From positions 1-64,000 of the forward strand of contig RECY01000017.1 of assembly GCA_007693785.1 (NCBI GenBank): DNA of 64,000 bases, read 5' to 3'. Below, piece by piece: positions 1 to 7,862 of the stretch (position 1 is its first letter; the number at the start of each line of letters is the position of its first letter). A program made the position numbers and the translations under genes. This stretch comes from Phycisphaerales bacterium (GTDB lineage: Bacteria; Planctomycetota; Phycisphaerae; Phycisphaerales; UBA1924). The notes under the pieces were generated by a model that worked only from the letters and a program-made list of their open reading frames with translations, ran no database searches and was not told the origin of the DNA.

Positions 1-1254
1 GCCATCGGCAATCAGACCGTCAACCGCATCGCGATGTGGGACGGCGACGCGTGGCACCCGCTCACCGGCCCCAACGGCACCGGCGTCAGCGGCGACGCGC
101 TCGCCCGCGTCCGGGCGATCCTTGTCCACGACGACGGCAGCGGCCCGGCGGTCTACGTCGCCGGACGCTTCGGCAGCGCCGCCGGCGTGCAGGCGTTCGG
201 CATCGCGCGGTGGGACGGTGCCGAGTGGTCACCGCTCAGCGGGCCGAGCGGCAACGGGTTTAACGACGAGGTGTACGACCTTGTGGTCTTCGACGACGGC
301 AATGGGCCGAAGTTGTACGCCGGCGGCGCGTTCACCACGGCCGGCGGGCAGCCGGCGAACAGGGTCGCCAAGTGGGACGGCTCGGCGTGGTCGCCGGTCG
401 GGTCTGGCATGAACAGCAGGGTGCAGGCCTTGGCGGACTTCGACGACGGCGGGGGGCCGGCGCTCTACGCAGGCGGCACCTTTATCGTCGCTGGTGGACA
501 GGCTGCCAACCGCATCGCGAAGTGGGACGGCACCGCGTGGTCGCCGCTCGGCAGCAACGGGCTCTCCAGTCCTGCACCGTCGTACACCGTCTTAAGCCTC
601 GCCGTCGCGGATGACGGCACCGGGCCGGCCCTCTATGTCGGCGGGTCGTTCATCTTCGCCGACGGATTGCTCGTCAACCGCCTCGCACGCTGGGACGGCG
701 CAGCCTGGTCCGCTCTCGGATTAGGGCTCAGCGGCGGCAACGTCACAGAGATCGTGCCGTTCAACACCGGCTCCGGCCCCGGGCTGGCGGTCGGCGGGTC
801 GTTCAACGGCATCACTTCGGGCGATCCGGCACCGCGTGTCGCGCTCTACACGGCCGCCGACGGGTGGCAAGCGCTCGACCCGGGCGATGCGAGCCCGCTC
901 AACGGCACCGTCTCGGCGCTGGCCACCACCCCCGGCTCCGCTGACACGCCCTCCACGCTGATCATCGGTGGGGCATTCACCACCTCGCCGAGCGGCGCCG
1001 CCCGGATCACCGCCTGGCGAGGGTGCTTCGTGCCCGAAACACCCTGCCCCGCGGACCTGACCGGCCCGGCCCTGGACGGCATCCCCGACGGGCTCGTCGG
1101 TGTCGCCGACCTCAACTTCTACATCACGCTCTGGATCAACGGCGATCCCGCCGCGGACCTGACCGGCCCGGCCCTGGACGGCATCCCCGACGGCCTCGTC
1201 GGCGTCGCCGACCTCAACTACTACATCGCCCTCTGGATCGACGGCTGCCCGTAA
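1..1254 (+). CDS. Secreted WDG-repeat protein with C-terminal dockerin-like repeats (5' end outside window)
   Basis: The frame is open from base 1 and the sequence before the first internal ATG (34) already fits the repeat, so the gene begins upstream of the window. About 417 residues are visible. Five motifs of the form K/R-W-D-G-x-x-W-x-P/A-L recur roughly every 55-65 residues, alternating with D-D-G-x-G-P-x-L-Y-x-G-G strands, suggesting a beta-propeller-like or delta-60-like extracellular repeat. From about residue 347 come two 34-residue units with the core GIPDGLVGVADLN, ending GCP; these resemble the GC-type dockerins of Phycisphaerae exoproteins and probably bind calcium or serve as an anchor. 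No enzymatic motif is visible. The substrate or partner is unknown. Confidence 0.8.
   Translation, partial: AIGNQTVNRIAMWDGDAWHPLTGPNGTGVSGDALARVRAILVHDDGSGPAVYVAGRFGSAAGVQAFGIARWDGAEWSPLSGPSGNGFNDEVYDLVVFDDGNGPKLYAGGAFTTAGGQPANRVAKWDGSAWSPVGSGMNSRVQALADFDDGGGPALYAGGTFIVAGGQAANRIAKWDGTAWSPLGSNGLSSPAPSYTVLSLAVADDGTGPALYVGGSFIFADGLLVNRLARWDGAAWSALGLGLSGGNVTEIVPFNTGSGPGLAVGGSFNGITSGDPAPRVALYTAADGWQALDPGDASPLNGTVSALATTPGSADTPSTLIIGGAFTTSPSGAARITAWRGCFVPETPCPADLTGPALDGIPDGLVGVADLNFYITLWINGDPAADLTGPALDGIPDGLVGVADLNYYIALWIDGCP
1051..1254 (+). repeat. 102-bp tandem duplication encoding two dockerin-like units
   Basis: The segment beginning GCGGACCTGACCGGCCCGG at 1051 recurs at 1153, a period of 102 bp or 34 codons. 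The first two thirds are nearly identical at DNA level, including third codon positions. That points to recent duplication or gene conversion of the dockerin unit rather than two anciently diverged repeats. Confidence 0.8.
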
Positions 1255-1723
1255 GACAGAACGCCCGCGACAGGCGGCGGGCAGGCGAGACACGGCGAAG
1301 CCGCTCCGACCACGCACGACGCCGACGACGCAATTCCGGCATACGCGGCTCCGCCTCAGTCCCCCAGGCCGTCACTACAACCGCAAAGCGTGGACCCCCC
1401 GCCAGCCTCCGGTTCGGCTCGGCGGGAGGTCCGCGATACGATCGATATACCGCATCGCTGGTGATGGCGCCGGGGTCGTCGGGTATTGATCCTGAAGATC
1501 TGTGGTTTCATGCGTTGATGAGGAAGCTCGCAGTTTGACATGCCAGAAATTCGTGCGGGGTTGCGTCGTCCGGTTCGTGTGGCCATCATGATTGCTCGTG
1601 CGGAGCCGCGTGCTGTTTTGGAAAGCGAGAACATGGCCATCTACGAAGTCGTCTCGCGAGGCATATGGTGAACGGCTCGCCGAACACGCCCGCCCTGACG
1701 CGAATCAACTCGCGGGGAGCGTG
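1255..1723. other. Intergenic region, no recognised feature
   Basis: This 469-bp gap separates the dockerin protein gene from pxpB. It is slightly less GC-rich around 1440-1570. A TTGACA hexamer lies at 1535-1540, but no convincing -10 sits 16-18 bases downstream. The pxpB frame is open from 1592, but the sequence before 1724 does not resemble the family. No terminator or RNA gene was recognised. Confidence 0.5.
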
Positions 1724-2434
1724 ATGACCCGGGTGCGTCTGGTCTGGTCGAGCGAGCGTTCGGTGCACCTGATGGTGCCCGCCGAGGGCGACGCCTCGCC
1801 GGGGCTCCGGGTGGCTCGGGTGGCTGCGGCCCTCCGCTCCGCTCGAATCCCCGGCGTGCTCGATCTCACCCCCGCCTCCACCACAATCCAGATCGAGCTC
1901 GACCCGCACGCCCCCGACCCCGAGGCCGTCGCGAACCGATCGCTCACCATCGCGGAGCGCGCGCTCGCCGCCAACGCGCGGGCCGCCCCGACGCGGGAGA
2001 TCAGCGTCCCCGTCTGCTACGACGCCGACCTCGGGCCCGATCTGGCGTCGCTCGCCGCAGACGCCGGGATGCATCCCAAAGAAGCCGCCAAACGCCACGC
2101 GTCGGACGCTTACGCCGTCCGATTCCTCGGCTTCTCCCCGGGCTTCGCGTATCTCGACGGGCTCGCGCCCGAGCTGCACGCCCCGCGCCTGGGCACGCCG
2201 CGGACGCGCGTCCCCGCGGGGAGCGTCGGGATCGCCGGCTCGCGCACGGGGATCTACCCGCAAGCCACCCCCGGCGGGTGGCGTCTCATCGGCGCGACGC
2301 CGCTGCGCGTCTTCGACGCGTCGCGCGAGCGTCCGTCGCTCTTCGAGCCCGGCGACCGCGTCCGGTTCCACGCCGTCACGCGCGCCGCGTTCGACGAAAT
2401 CGCCGCCGAACAGGGACGCCGCGATGACGACTGA
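1724..2434 (+). CDS. pxpB: 5-oxoprolinase subunit PxpB (KipI family)
   Basis: A 236-residue cytoplasmic protein forming, with PxpC, the ATP-dependent 5-oxoproline (pyroglutamate) hydrolase that returns this damage product to glutamate. The family signatures GFSPGFAYLDGL and RVPAGSVGIAG, followed by a P-G-G-W-x-L-I-G segment, are all present in the C-terminal half. The frame is open further upstream to 1592, but ATG 1724 follows a GGGGAG box and gives the usual family length. The stop overlaps the start of pxpC by 11 bases, implying translational coupling. Some KipI-type proteins also act as kinase inhibitors, but the pxpBCA arrangement favours the metabolic role. Confidence 0.92.
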   Translation: MTRVRLVWSSERSVHLMVPAEGDASPGLRVARVAAALRSARIPGVLDLTPASTTIQIELDPHAPDPEAVANRSLTIAERALAANARAAPTREISVPVCYDADLGPDLASLAADAGMHPKEAAKRHASDAYAVRFLGFSPGFAYLDGLAPELHAPRLGTPRTRVPAGSVGIAGSRTGIYPQATPGGWRLIGATPLRVFDASRERPSLFEPGDRVRFHAVTRAAFDEIAAEQGRRDDD

Positions 2435-3422
2435 TCACCCCCAGGACGCGCCCACAGCCCGGGTGCTCGAGCCGGGCATGTTCACGACCGTGCAGGACAT
2501 GGGGCGTCCCGGGCACGGCTCCATCGGCGTGCCGCCCTCGGGCGCGTGCGACACCACCTCGCTCCGCGTCGCCAACCGGCTGCTGCACAACGACGACGGG
2601 GCGGGCGCGCTCGAGTGCACGCTGCTCGGCCCGGTGCTGCGCTTCACGCGCGACGCCGTCGTCTGCCTCACGGGCGCGGTCTGCCCGAAGGCGACCGTCG
2701 GCGAGGGCGAGCGGGCCCGCCCGCTCGCGGCTTGCGTGCCGCACCGTGTGCTGGCGGGCGAGCGTGTCGCGATCGGCGGGCTGGCGACGGGCGCGCGTGC
2801 CTATCTCGCGATCGACGCCGGGTTCGACCTCCCGCCGGTGCTGGGGAGCGTCGCGACGCTCGCGAGCGCAAGGCTCGGCGGGCACCGCGGGCGGGCACTG
2901 CGCGCGGGGGACGACCTCCCGCTCGCGCCCCCCTCGCCACGCCCGCCGCGCGAGCCGTCCGAGCCGATCGCGCCGTGGCTCACCCGATCGCTCGCACGCC
3001 GCACCCTCCGCGTCACGCCCGCCCTGCACGCCGACCTGTTCGACAACGACGCGATGCGCACGCTCACCAGCGAAGCCTTAACCGTCGCCGACCAGTCCGA
3101 TCGCGTTGGCGTGCGCCTCCGGGGACCCTCGCTCCGATCCACGCTCCCCACAGGCTCGCTCGAGTCCGAAGGCGCGATCACCGGCGCGATCCAGGTCCCC
3201 CACGACGCCCCCCCAATCATCCTCGGCGTCGATCGCCCCACCACCGGCGGCTACCCGGTGCTCGCGTGCGTCATCGCCGCCGACCTCCCGATCCTCGCCG
3301 CCCTCCGCCCGCGCGACACCGTCCGCTTCGCCCTCGTCACCCGCCGCGTCGCCCGAGAACTCCACCGCGCCCACGAACGCGAGCTCGACGCGCATCTTCC
3401 GCCCGCCGGCACGTCGCAATGA
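2424..3422 (+). CDS. pxpC: 5-oxoprolinase subunit PxpC (KipA / biotin-dependent carboxyltransferase family)
   Basis: A 332-residue partner of PxpB. The N-terminal family signature is clear: GMFTTVQDMGRPGH, then G-x-P-P-S-G-A-C-D. Near the C terminus is the expected G-A-I-Q-V-P-x-x-x-P-P-I-I-L segment followed by T-x-G-G-Y-P. The gene starts inside the end of pxpB and is followed after 10 bases by pxpA, so the three genes form one tight operon. Older annotations call the family allophanate hydrolase subunit 2 or urea carboxylase-like; the adjacent pxpA makes 5-oxoprolinase the better name. Confidence 0.92.
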   Translation: MTTDHPQDAPTARVLEPGMFTTVQDMGRPGHGSIGVPPSGACDTTSLRVANRLLHNDDGAGALECTLLGPVLRFTRDAVVCLTGAVCPKATVGEGERARPLAACVPHRVLAGERVAIGGLATGARAYLAIDAGFDLPPVLGSVATLASARLGGHRGRALRAGDDLPLAPPSPRPPREPSEPIAPWLTRSLARRTLRVTPALHADLFDNDAMRTLTSEALTVADQSDRVGVRLRGPSLRSTLPTGSLESEGAITGAIQVPHDAPPIILGVDRPTTGGYPVLACVIAADLPILAALRPRDTVRFALVTRRVARELHRAHERELDAHLPPAGTSQ

Positions 3423-3432
3423 TCCACCACCA

Positions 3433-4227
3433 ATGAACCCTGCGCGTGCGCCAAACCCGTCGATCGACCTCAACGCCGACATCGGCGAACGCGACGCCGA
3501 CGGATCGGACGCAACCGCCGAAGCGGCGCTCGGCACGCTCGTCACCTCGGTCAACATCGCCTGCGGCGGGCACGCCGGGAACGAACGCACCATGCGGGCC
3601 GCGGTCCGGCGCGCCGCGGCCCACGCCTGCGCCATCGGCGCCCACCCCGCCTACCCCGACCGCGAGGGCTTCGGGCGTCGCACCGTGCCCATCCCCGCCG
3701 ACACGCTCAGCGAAACGCTGACCACGCAGATCGGCGCGCTCGCCCGCATCGCGTCGGACGCGGGCGCGGGACTCCGCCACGTCAAGCCGCACGGCTCGCT
3801 CTACCACGACGCCAGCACGCACGAGGCGATCGCCCGCGCGATCATGGACGCGGCCCGTGCGCACGACCCCGCCCTGCGCCTCATCGGGCCCGCCGCCTCC
3901 CAAGCCGTCCGCTGGTGGCGCGCCTGGGGCGCACGCGTCGGCGAGGAGGGCTTTGTCGATCGGGTGTACGAGGCGGACGGACGCCTCCGCGACCGCGACC
4001 GCCCCGGCGCCCTCCTGCGCACGCCCGACAAGGCCGCCGCGCAAGCGGTGCAGATCGCGACCCGCGGCACCGCGACCGCCTCGGACGGCTCCACCGTCCG
4101 CGTTCCCGCCCAAACGCTCTGCCTCCACGCCGACACGCCCGACGCCGTCGCGATCGCCGAGCGCGTCGGGCGCGCGCTCCAGGGCGTCGGCGTCACGCTC
4201 CGCGCGCTCGACCACACCGCGAGCTGA
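3433..4227 (+). CDS. pxpA: 5-oxoprolinase subunit PxpA (LamB/YcsF family)
   Basis: A 264-residue protein of the YcsF fold, third component of the 5-oxoprolinase. Family landmarks in order: IDLNADIGER near the N terminus (usually DLNCDLGE), VNIACGGHAGN, GAHPAYPDREGFGRR, and VKPHGSLYH with its conserved lysine and histidine. The open frame extends upstream into pxpC, but ATG 3433 places the conserved segment at the expected N-terminal position. No good ribosome-binding site is visible, so coupling from pxpC, ending 10 bases upstream, is likely. The order B-C-A is one of several seen for this system. The lineage-typical cysteine of the first motif is alanine here. Confidence 0.93.
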   Translation: MNPARAPNPSIDLNADIGERDADGSDATAEAALGTLVTSVNIACGGHAGNERTMRAAVRRAAAHACAIGAHPAYPDREGFGRRTVPIPADTLSETLTTQIGALARIASDAGAGLRHVKPHGSLYHDASTHEAIARAIMDAARAHDPALRLIGPAASQAVRWWRAWGARVGEEGFVDRVYEADGRLRDRDRPGALLRTPDKAAAQAVQIATRGTATASDGSTVRVPAQTLCLHADTPDAVAIAERVGRALQGVGVTLRALDHTAS

Positions 4228-4278
4228 CCCGCACGCCACACATCAAAAGCAGGTTCGGGATGCGTAGAGACCGCTCGC

Positions 4279-4842
4279 TCAGGTGGTCGGTGCGGGGCCG
4301 TTGAGCAGTTCGCAGAGCTTGGCCTCGAAGTCCGGCGTGACGGCCGGGGCGGCTTCGCGGATGAGGGTGTTCGGACACCGGTCAATCATGCTGGTCCACC
4401 GGCGCACGATGTTTTCGCCGTTCTCGTCGAGCGTCGCAACACCGCGGTTGGTATCGACGCAGAACGTGACCGGCAGGCTCGCGCGCCCGCCGACCATCAG
4501 CTGGGCCTCGCCCTCAACAACGTTCTCGTGCGTGCGGAGTCTGGCGCCGGAGAGCATGTCTTCGACGATCACGTCACGCCGGTGCACGCGGTGAAAGAGC
4601 AGGTCGCGAGCCGGGTAGGCCGTGAAGCGACCCTTGCACGCCCGGTCAATCGCCGCTTCCAGCGGGACGCGGACGACCATGTCCACCCACGCGAGGTCCG
4701 CCTGCTGGCGGGTGCACGCGCCCTGCGCGGCGAGGATCCGCCCGATCCGCCCACCCTCGCGACGCTGCACGTGGACGGCCCGGGCCAGTTCATCCCGTGT
4801 CACAATGCCCGTATCGAGCATGAACTGGCCGAGTCGATCCAT
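4279..4842 (-). CDS. Protein with a GspE/MshE N-terminal-like domain and an uncharacterised C-terminal domain
   Basis: A 187-residue soluble protein. Residues 1-60 (MDRLGQFMLDTGIVTRDELA, then G-x-R-I-G-R-I-L and a second helical repeat) match the N-terminal domain of GspE/MshE-type secretion ATPases, some of which bind c-di-GMP; the ATPase domain is absent. The remainder carries R-H-R-R-D-V-I-V-E-D-M-L and is not assigned. ATG 4842 was preferred to 4896 because a GGGGAG box lies seven bases upstream. It is convergent with pxpA and divergent from the exported-protein gene at 5133. A regulatory or adaptor role is inferred; no partner is linked here. Confidence 0.6.
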   Translation of the reverse strand: MDRLGQFMLDTGIVTRDELARAVHVQRREGGRIGRILAAQGACTRQQADLAWVDMVVRVPLEAAIDRACKGRFTAYPARDLLFHRVHRRDVIVEDMLSGARLRTHENVVEGEAQLMVGGRASLPVTFCVDTNRGVATLDENGENIVRRWTSMIDRCPNTLIREAAPAVTPDFEAKLCELLNGPAPTT

Positions 4843-5132
4843 GCCGAGGCTCCCCGAGCCGCCCAGGGTCGCACCCGAGCGTCGCCGACCGAACATGGAG
4901 ATATCGACCCGCCCGCGCCGCCGGTCCAGCCCGAGCGAACGCCGCCCCGGGGTTTTTCACCCGACCCACGCAAACAGATCACCAGATCAGGGCTTCCAGC
5001 CGCCGTCAGAAGACCGAGAATCACGCCCGCCGCCTGCCCGGGCAAAGCGTGGCTGGCCCGGAACCCAGCGCCCCCCCACGCGTCGGACTGCAACAGAGCC
5101 GACCTCTCCACCACGCCGATCCTGGAGCCCGA

Positions 5133-6068
5133 ATGCTGACGACCGCCCGCCGCCCCATCGCCCCGCTGCTCGCCTTCGCCTGCCTGCTCGCGTGGATGGC
5201 GCCGCTGATCGCCTTGGCCCCGTCGGCCTCAGCCGGGGAGACGGTCGATCTCCGCCCCCGGTTCCAGGTCGGGCAGCCCGTTCGATTCGAGCTCACCCTC
5301 CGCACCCGCACCCACGCCCCGCGGGAGCTGCAAGAACTCGGCATGGCGATGCCCTCAACCGAGCTCCGCATGACCCTGACCATGACGCCCACCGAAGCCG
5401 GCGAGCCCGGCGACGGCGCCGCCGTCCGCCTCACGATCGACGAACTCCAGTACCAGACCGACACCCCCGAGCCCGTGTCCTTCGACAGCCGCCAGCGACG
5501 CGGGAGCCCGCCGAACGACCCGGGCGCCAACCCGCTCCACGCCGCCTTCGCCGGGTTCATGCAAAACCCGATGACGGTGCGGATCGACGGGCGGGGCAAC
5601 GTGACCGGCGTCGATGCCGCCGCACCCTCCGGGCTCGGTGCCGGGGGCGACCCCGCGGGCGCCATCGGAGGGGCCGTCCGCCAGCTCTTCGGCCCCATCA
5701 TCACCAGCGCCCCCCAGAGCGGCGTCGCGCGCGTCGGCGAACGCTGGACCACCCGCACCTCGATGCCCGGGCTCGCGGTCGGCGCCGGCGAGCTCACCAC
5801 CACCCACCACCTCGTCAGCGCCCAGCGCGACCGCGCCAACATCGACGTCCGAGGCGAGTTCCAAACCGGCGCGGGCGGCATCGGGGCGGCCGAATCCCGC
5901 TTCAATGGCGAAATGGTCTGGGACCGGCGCGCTCAGATGATCGAACGCTACGAGGGTGCGCTCGACCTCACCGTCCGGCTCCCCGCCGGGCTCGACGCCG
6001 CCGCGTCCGAGAACGCAGGCTCGATCCGGCTCGAACAATCCATGCACATCCGACGCCTCGGGCGGTAA
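5133..6068 (+). CDS. Exported protein of unknown function
   Basis: A 311-residue protein with a Sec signal peptide (arginines at 5-6, a hydrophobic core rich in Leu and Ala, and an A-S-A-G cleavage region near residue 34). The mature part is beta-rich, beginning with a V-G-Q-P-V-R-F-E-L-T-L segment and closing with a conserved-looking N-G-E-M-V-W-D-x-x-A-Q-M-I-E-R-Y-E-G block. This resembles secreted DUF6263-type proteins in which precursor and output terms are compared, but I cannot assign it firmly. The upstream ATG at 5049 would put the signal peptide inside the protein; GGAG at 5124-5127 supports 5133. It is a single gene with about 140 bp before the next. Confidence 0.65.
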   Translation: MLTTARRPIAPLLAFACLLAWMAPLIALAPSASAGETVDLRPRFQVGQPVRFELTLRTRTHAPRELQELGMAMPSTELRMTLTMTPTEAGEPGDGAAVRLTIDELQYQTDTPEPVSFDSRQRRGSPPNDPGANPLHAAFAGFMQNPMTVRIDGRGNVTGVDAAAPSGLGAGGDPAGAIGGAVRQLFGPIITSAPQSGVARVGERWTTRTSMPGLAVGAGELTTTHHLVSAQRDRANIDVRGEFQTGAGGIGAAESRFNGEMVWDRRAQMIERYEGALDLTVRLPAGLDAAASENAGSIRLEQSMHIRRLGR

Positions 6069-6207
6069 AGCTCCGCCGATAAGCGGGGCAAAAAATACAG
6101 GCCTGAAGCGGGGGCCACAAGACACAAAGCCCCGGGGCACAAGGTTTCCTTCGAACCGTCACGCCTCGGTGTGAACGCGATCGCCCGCGGGCCCGATAGA
6201 CACCGCG

Positions 6208-6588
6208 ATGTCAGGTCACCTCCTCGAAACCCTCGGCAAGCTCCGTCCGCAGGACCGACGCACGCGCGGGCGGGTCCGCGTGGAACTGATCCAAACCAAC
6301 CTCGGGCGGGTCATCGACCTCTCGGGCACGGGGATGAAAGTCGCCGCCCGCTGGGGGTACCGCTACGAGCAGGGTCAGCACGTCCGCGTGCAGATCCGCT
6401 CGGTCTACGGCAACCTGGACCTCACCTCGCAGGTCATGTGGGTCACCAAAGCCGGCTGGCTGAAGCAGGAGCTCGGGCTGCACTTCCTCGAACTGAACGA
6501 GGCGCAGAAGAAGCTGCTGACCCACATCGGGCGGTCGGCCGCGAGCAACGAGTGCGTCCGCCACCCCAGCCTGCGCGACGCCGCCTGA
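6208..6588 (+). CDS. PilZ domain protein (probable c-di-GMP receptor)
   Basis: A 126-residue cytoplasmic single-domain protein. Arginines 17, 18, 20 and 22 (DRRTRGRVR) supply the R-x-x-x-R switch and residues 37-42 (DLSGTG) the D/N-x-S-x-x-G motif that together bind c-di-GMP in PilZ domains. Both motifs look intact, so ligand binding is expected. After the barrel is a short C-terminal helix (L-N-E-A-Q-K-K-L-L). No secretion or motility gene is adjacent, so the target is unknown. No clear ribosome-binding site is visible before ATG 6208. Confidence 0.85.
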   Translation: MSGHLLETLGKLRPQDRRTRGRVRVELIQTNLGRVIDLSGTGMKVAARWGYRYEQGQHVRVQIRSVYGNLDLTSQVMWVTKAGWLKQELGLHFLELNEAQKKLLTHIGRSAASNECVRHPSLRDAA

Positions 6589-6672
6589 CCCGCACACGCC
6601 GCACGCGAGCAAAAACCGTTCCAACCTAGGACCCGACGCGTGCCCGTCACCAAGGATGGAGCGTCCGAGCAA

Positions 6673-7770
6673 TCAGCGGTCTTGGTCCGCCTCGATCGCC
6701 TCGATCGTGCGCACGTTCTTCTGCTCAAGCGTCACGCCGAGGTCGCTGGTCGTGACCGGTCCCTCCTGGGTCAGCCACTCGTGGGCGACCGGGTCGGCGA
6801 GGAGGTAGGCGTCGAGGAACGCCGTCACCGCGCCGAGGATGTCCTCGTGTGCGCCCGGCGGACGCGGCATGTTGATCTCGCCCATCTCGTCATCCGTGAA
6901 AAAGTGGCTCATCCCGTTGTGGAGCGACCAGAAGAACAGGTCCTGGCCCTGGCTGAGCGCGAACGGCTCGCGCCGCCGGGTCGGGTCGTGGGTCCAGCGC
7001 CCGCGGTCCTGCGTGCCGGACATGTAGAGGATCGGGACCTGCATGTGGTCGAACGAGTCACTCTCGACGCCGAAGAAGATCGTGCCGTCCGGGCTCATCG
7101 CCACGACCGCGCCGACGCGACCGTCGCCGAGGCGGTGCGAGGGCCCGCTGGACGTCTCGGCCCGCATCCCCGCGGTCTGCAGCGCGGAGTAGCTCCCGAA
7201 CCCGTGCCCCACCACCGCGACGCGATCCGGGTCCACCCGGGTCGCGAGACGCCCGGGGCGGCTCGCCTCGGTGATCGCGTACGCGATGTCCCGCACGTTC
7301 GCGATCCGGTTATCGGTCGCCAGCGCCCGGGGGAGCTGGCCCTGGTCGCGCAGCGCCATCGACGATTTGCTGGTCGAGGGGTGCTCGAGCACCACCACCG
7401 CGTACCCCCACGAGGCGAGGTGCGTCGCGAGATAGCTCATCCCGTCCTTGGTGTGCCCGAGGTGCTGGCTCACGATCACGATCGGGGCCGACTGGCCCTC
7501 GTCGGTCAGCTCGGGCGTGTACGCCTTGATCGGGATCGGGCGGGGGTCGGTCCGCGCCCGGTCCACCCAGACGGCCTCGTGCGTCTCGATCGAGAACGGC
7601 CCCGGCGTTGCGCGGTAACGCTCCAGCAGGTCCGCACCCGCGGGCGCGCCCTGGGCCCAAGCCTCGCCGCCCGTCAGCGGCACCACCGCGCACGCCACGA
7701 CCAGACCGAGCGTCAACGCCCCGCCACGCCGAGCGGTCTCGAAAATCCGACGCCGAACCCCGGTTCCCAT
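6673..7770 (-). CDS. Exported alpha/beta-hydrolase-fold protein lacking the nucleophile serine
   Basis: A 365-residue protein with an N-terminal signal sequence (charged to residue 16, hydrophobic 17-39, E-A-W-A-Q). The fold resembles dienelactone hydrolase or PAF-acetylhydrolase-like enzymes: P-I-V-I-V-S-Q-H-L-G, then V-V-L-E-H-P, the elbow VVGHGFGSYSAL at 186-197, G-T-Q-D-R for the acidic residue, and histidines near the C terminus. The elbow should read G-x-S-x-G, but residue 190 is glycine (codon GGG), so the usual serine nucleophile is missing. It may be a non-catalytic binding protein. The coding start is well supported by the signal peptide. It ends convergently with the PilZ gene. Confidence 0.75.
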   Translation of the reverse strand: MGTGVRRRIFETARRGGALTLGLVVACAVVPLTGGEAWAQGAPAGADLLERYRATPGPFSIETHEAVWVDRARTDPRPIPIKAYTPELTDEGQSAPIVIVSQHLGHTKDGMSYLATHLASWGYAVVVLEHPSTSKSSMALRDQGQLPRALATDNRIANVRDIAYAITEASRPGRLATRVDPDRVAVVGHGFGSYSALQTAGMRAETSSGPSHRLGDGRVGAVVAMSPDGTIFFGVESDSFDHMQVPILYMSGTQDRGRWTHDPTRRREPFALSQGQDLFFWSLHNGMSHFFTDDEMGEINMPRPPGAHEDILGAVTAFLDAYLLADPVAHEWLTQEGPVTTSDLGVTLEQKNVRTIEAIEADQDR

Positions 7771-7862
7771 AACTCAACTCCTCCGTCGCTCGCTTCTGTC
7801 CCGCTCGCCACGCCCCGCGCTCCACCCCGCTCGGGCAGCATCGGCACGCGGGACACGAGGCA

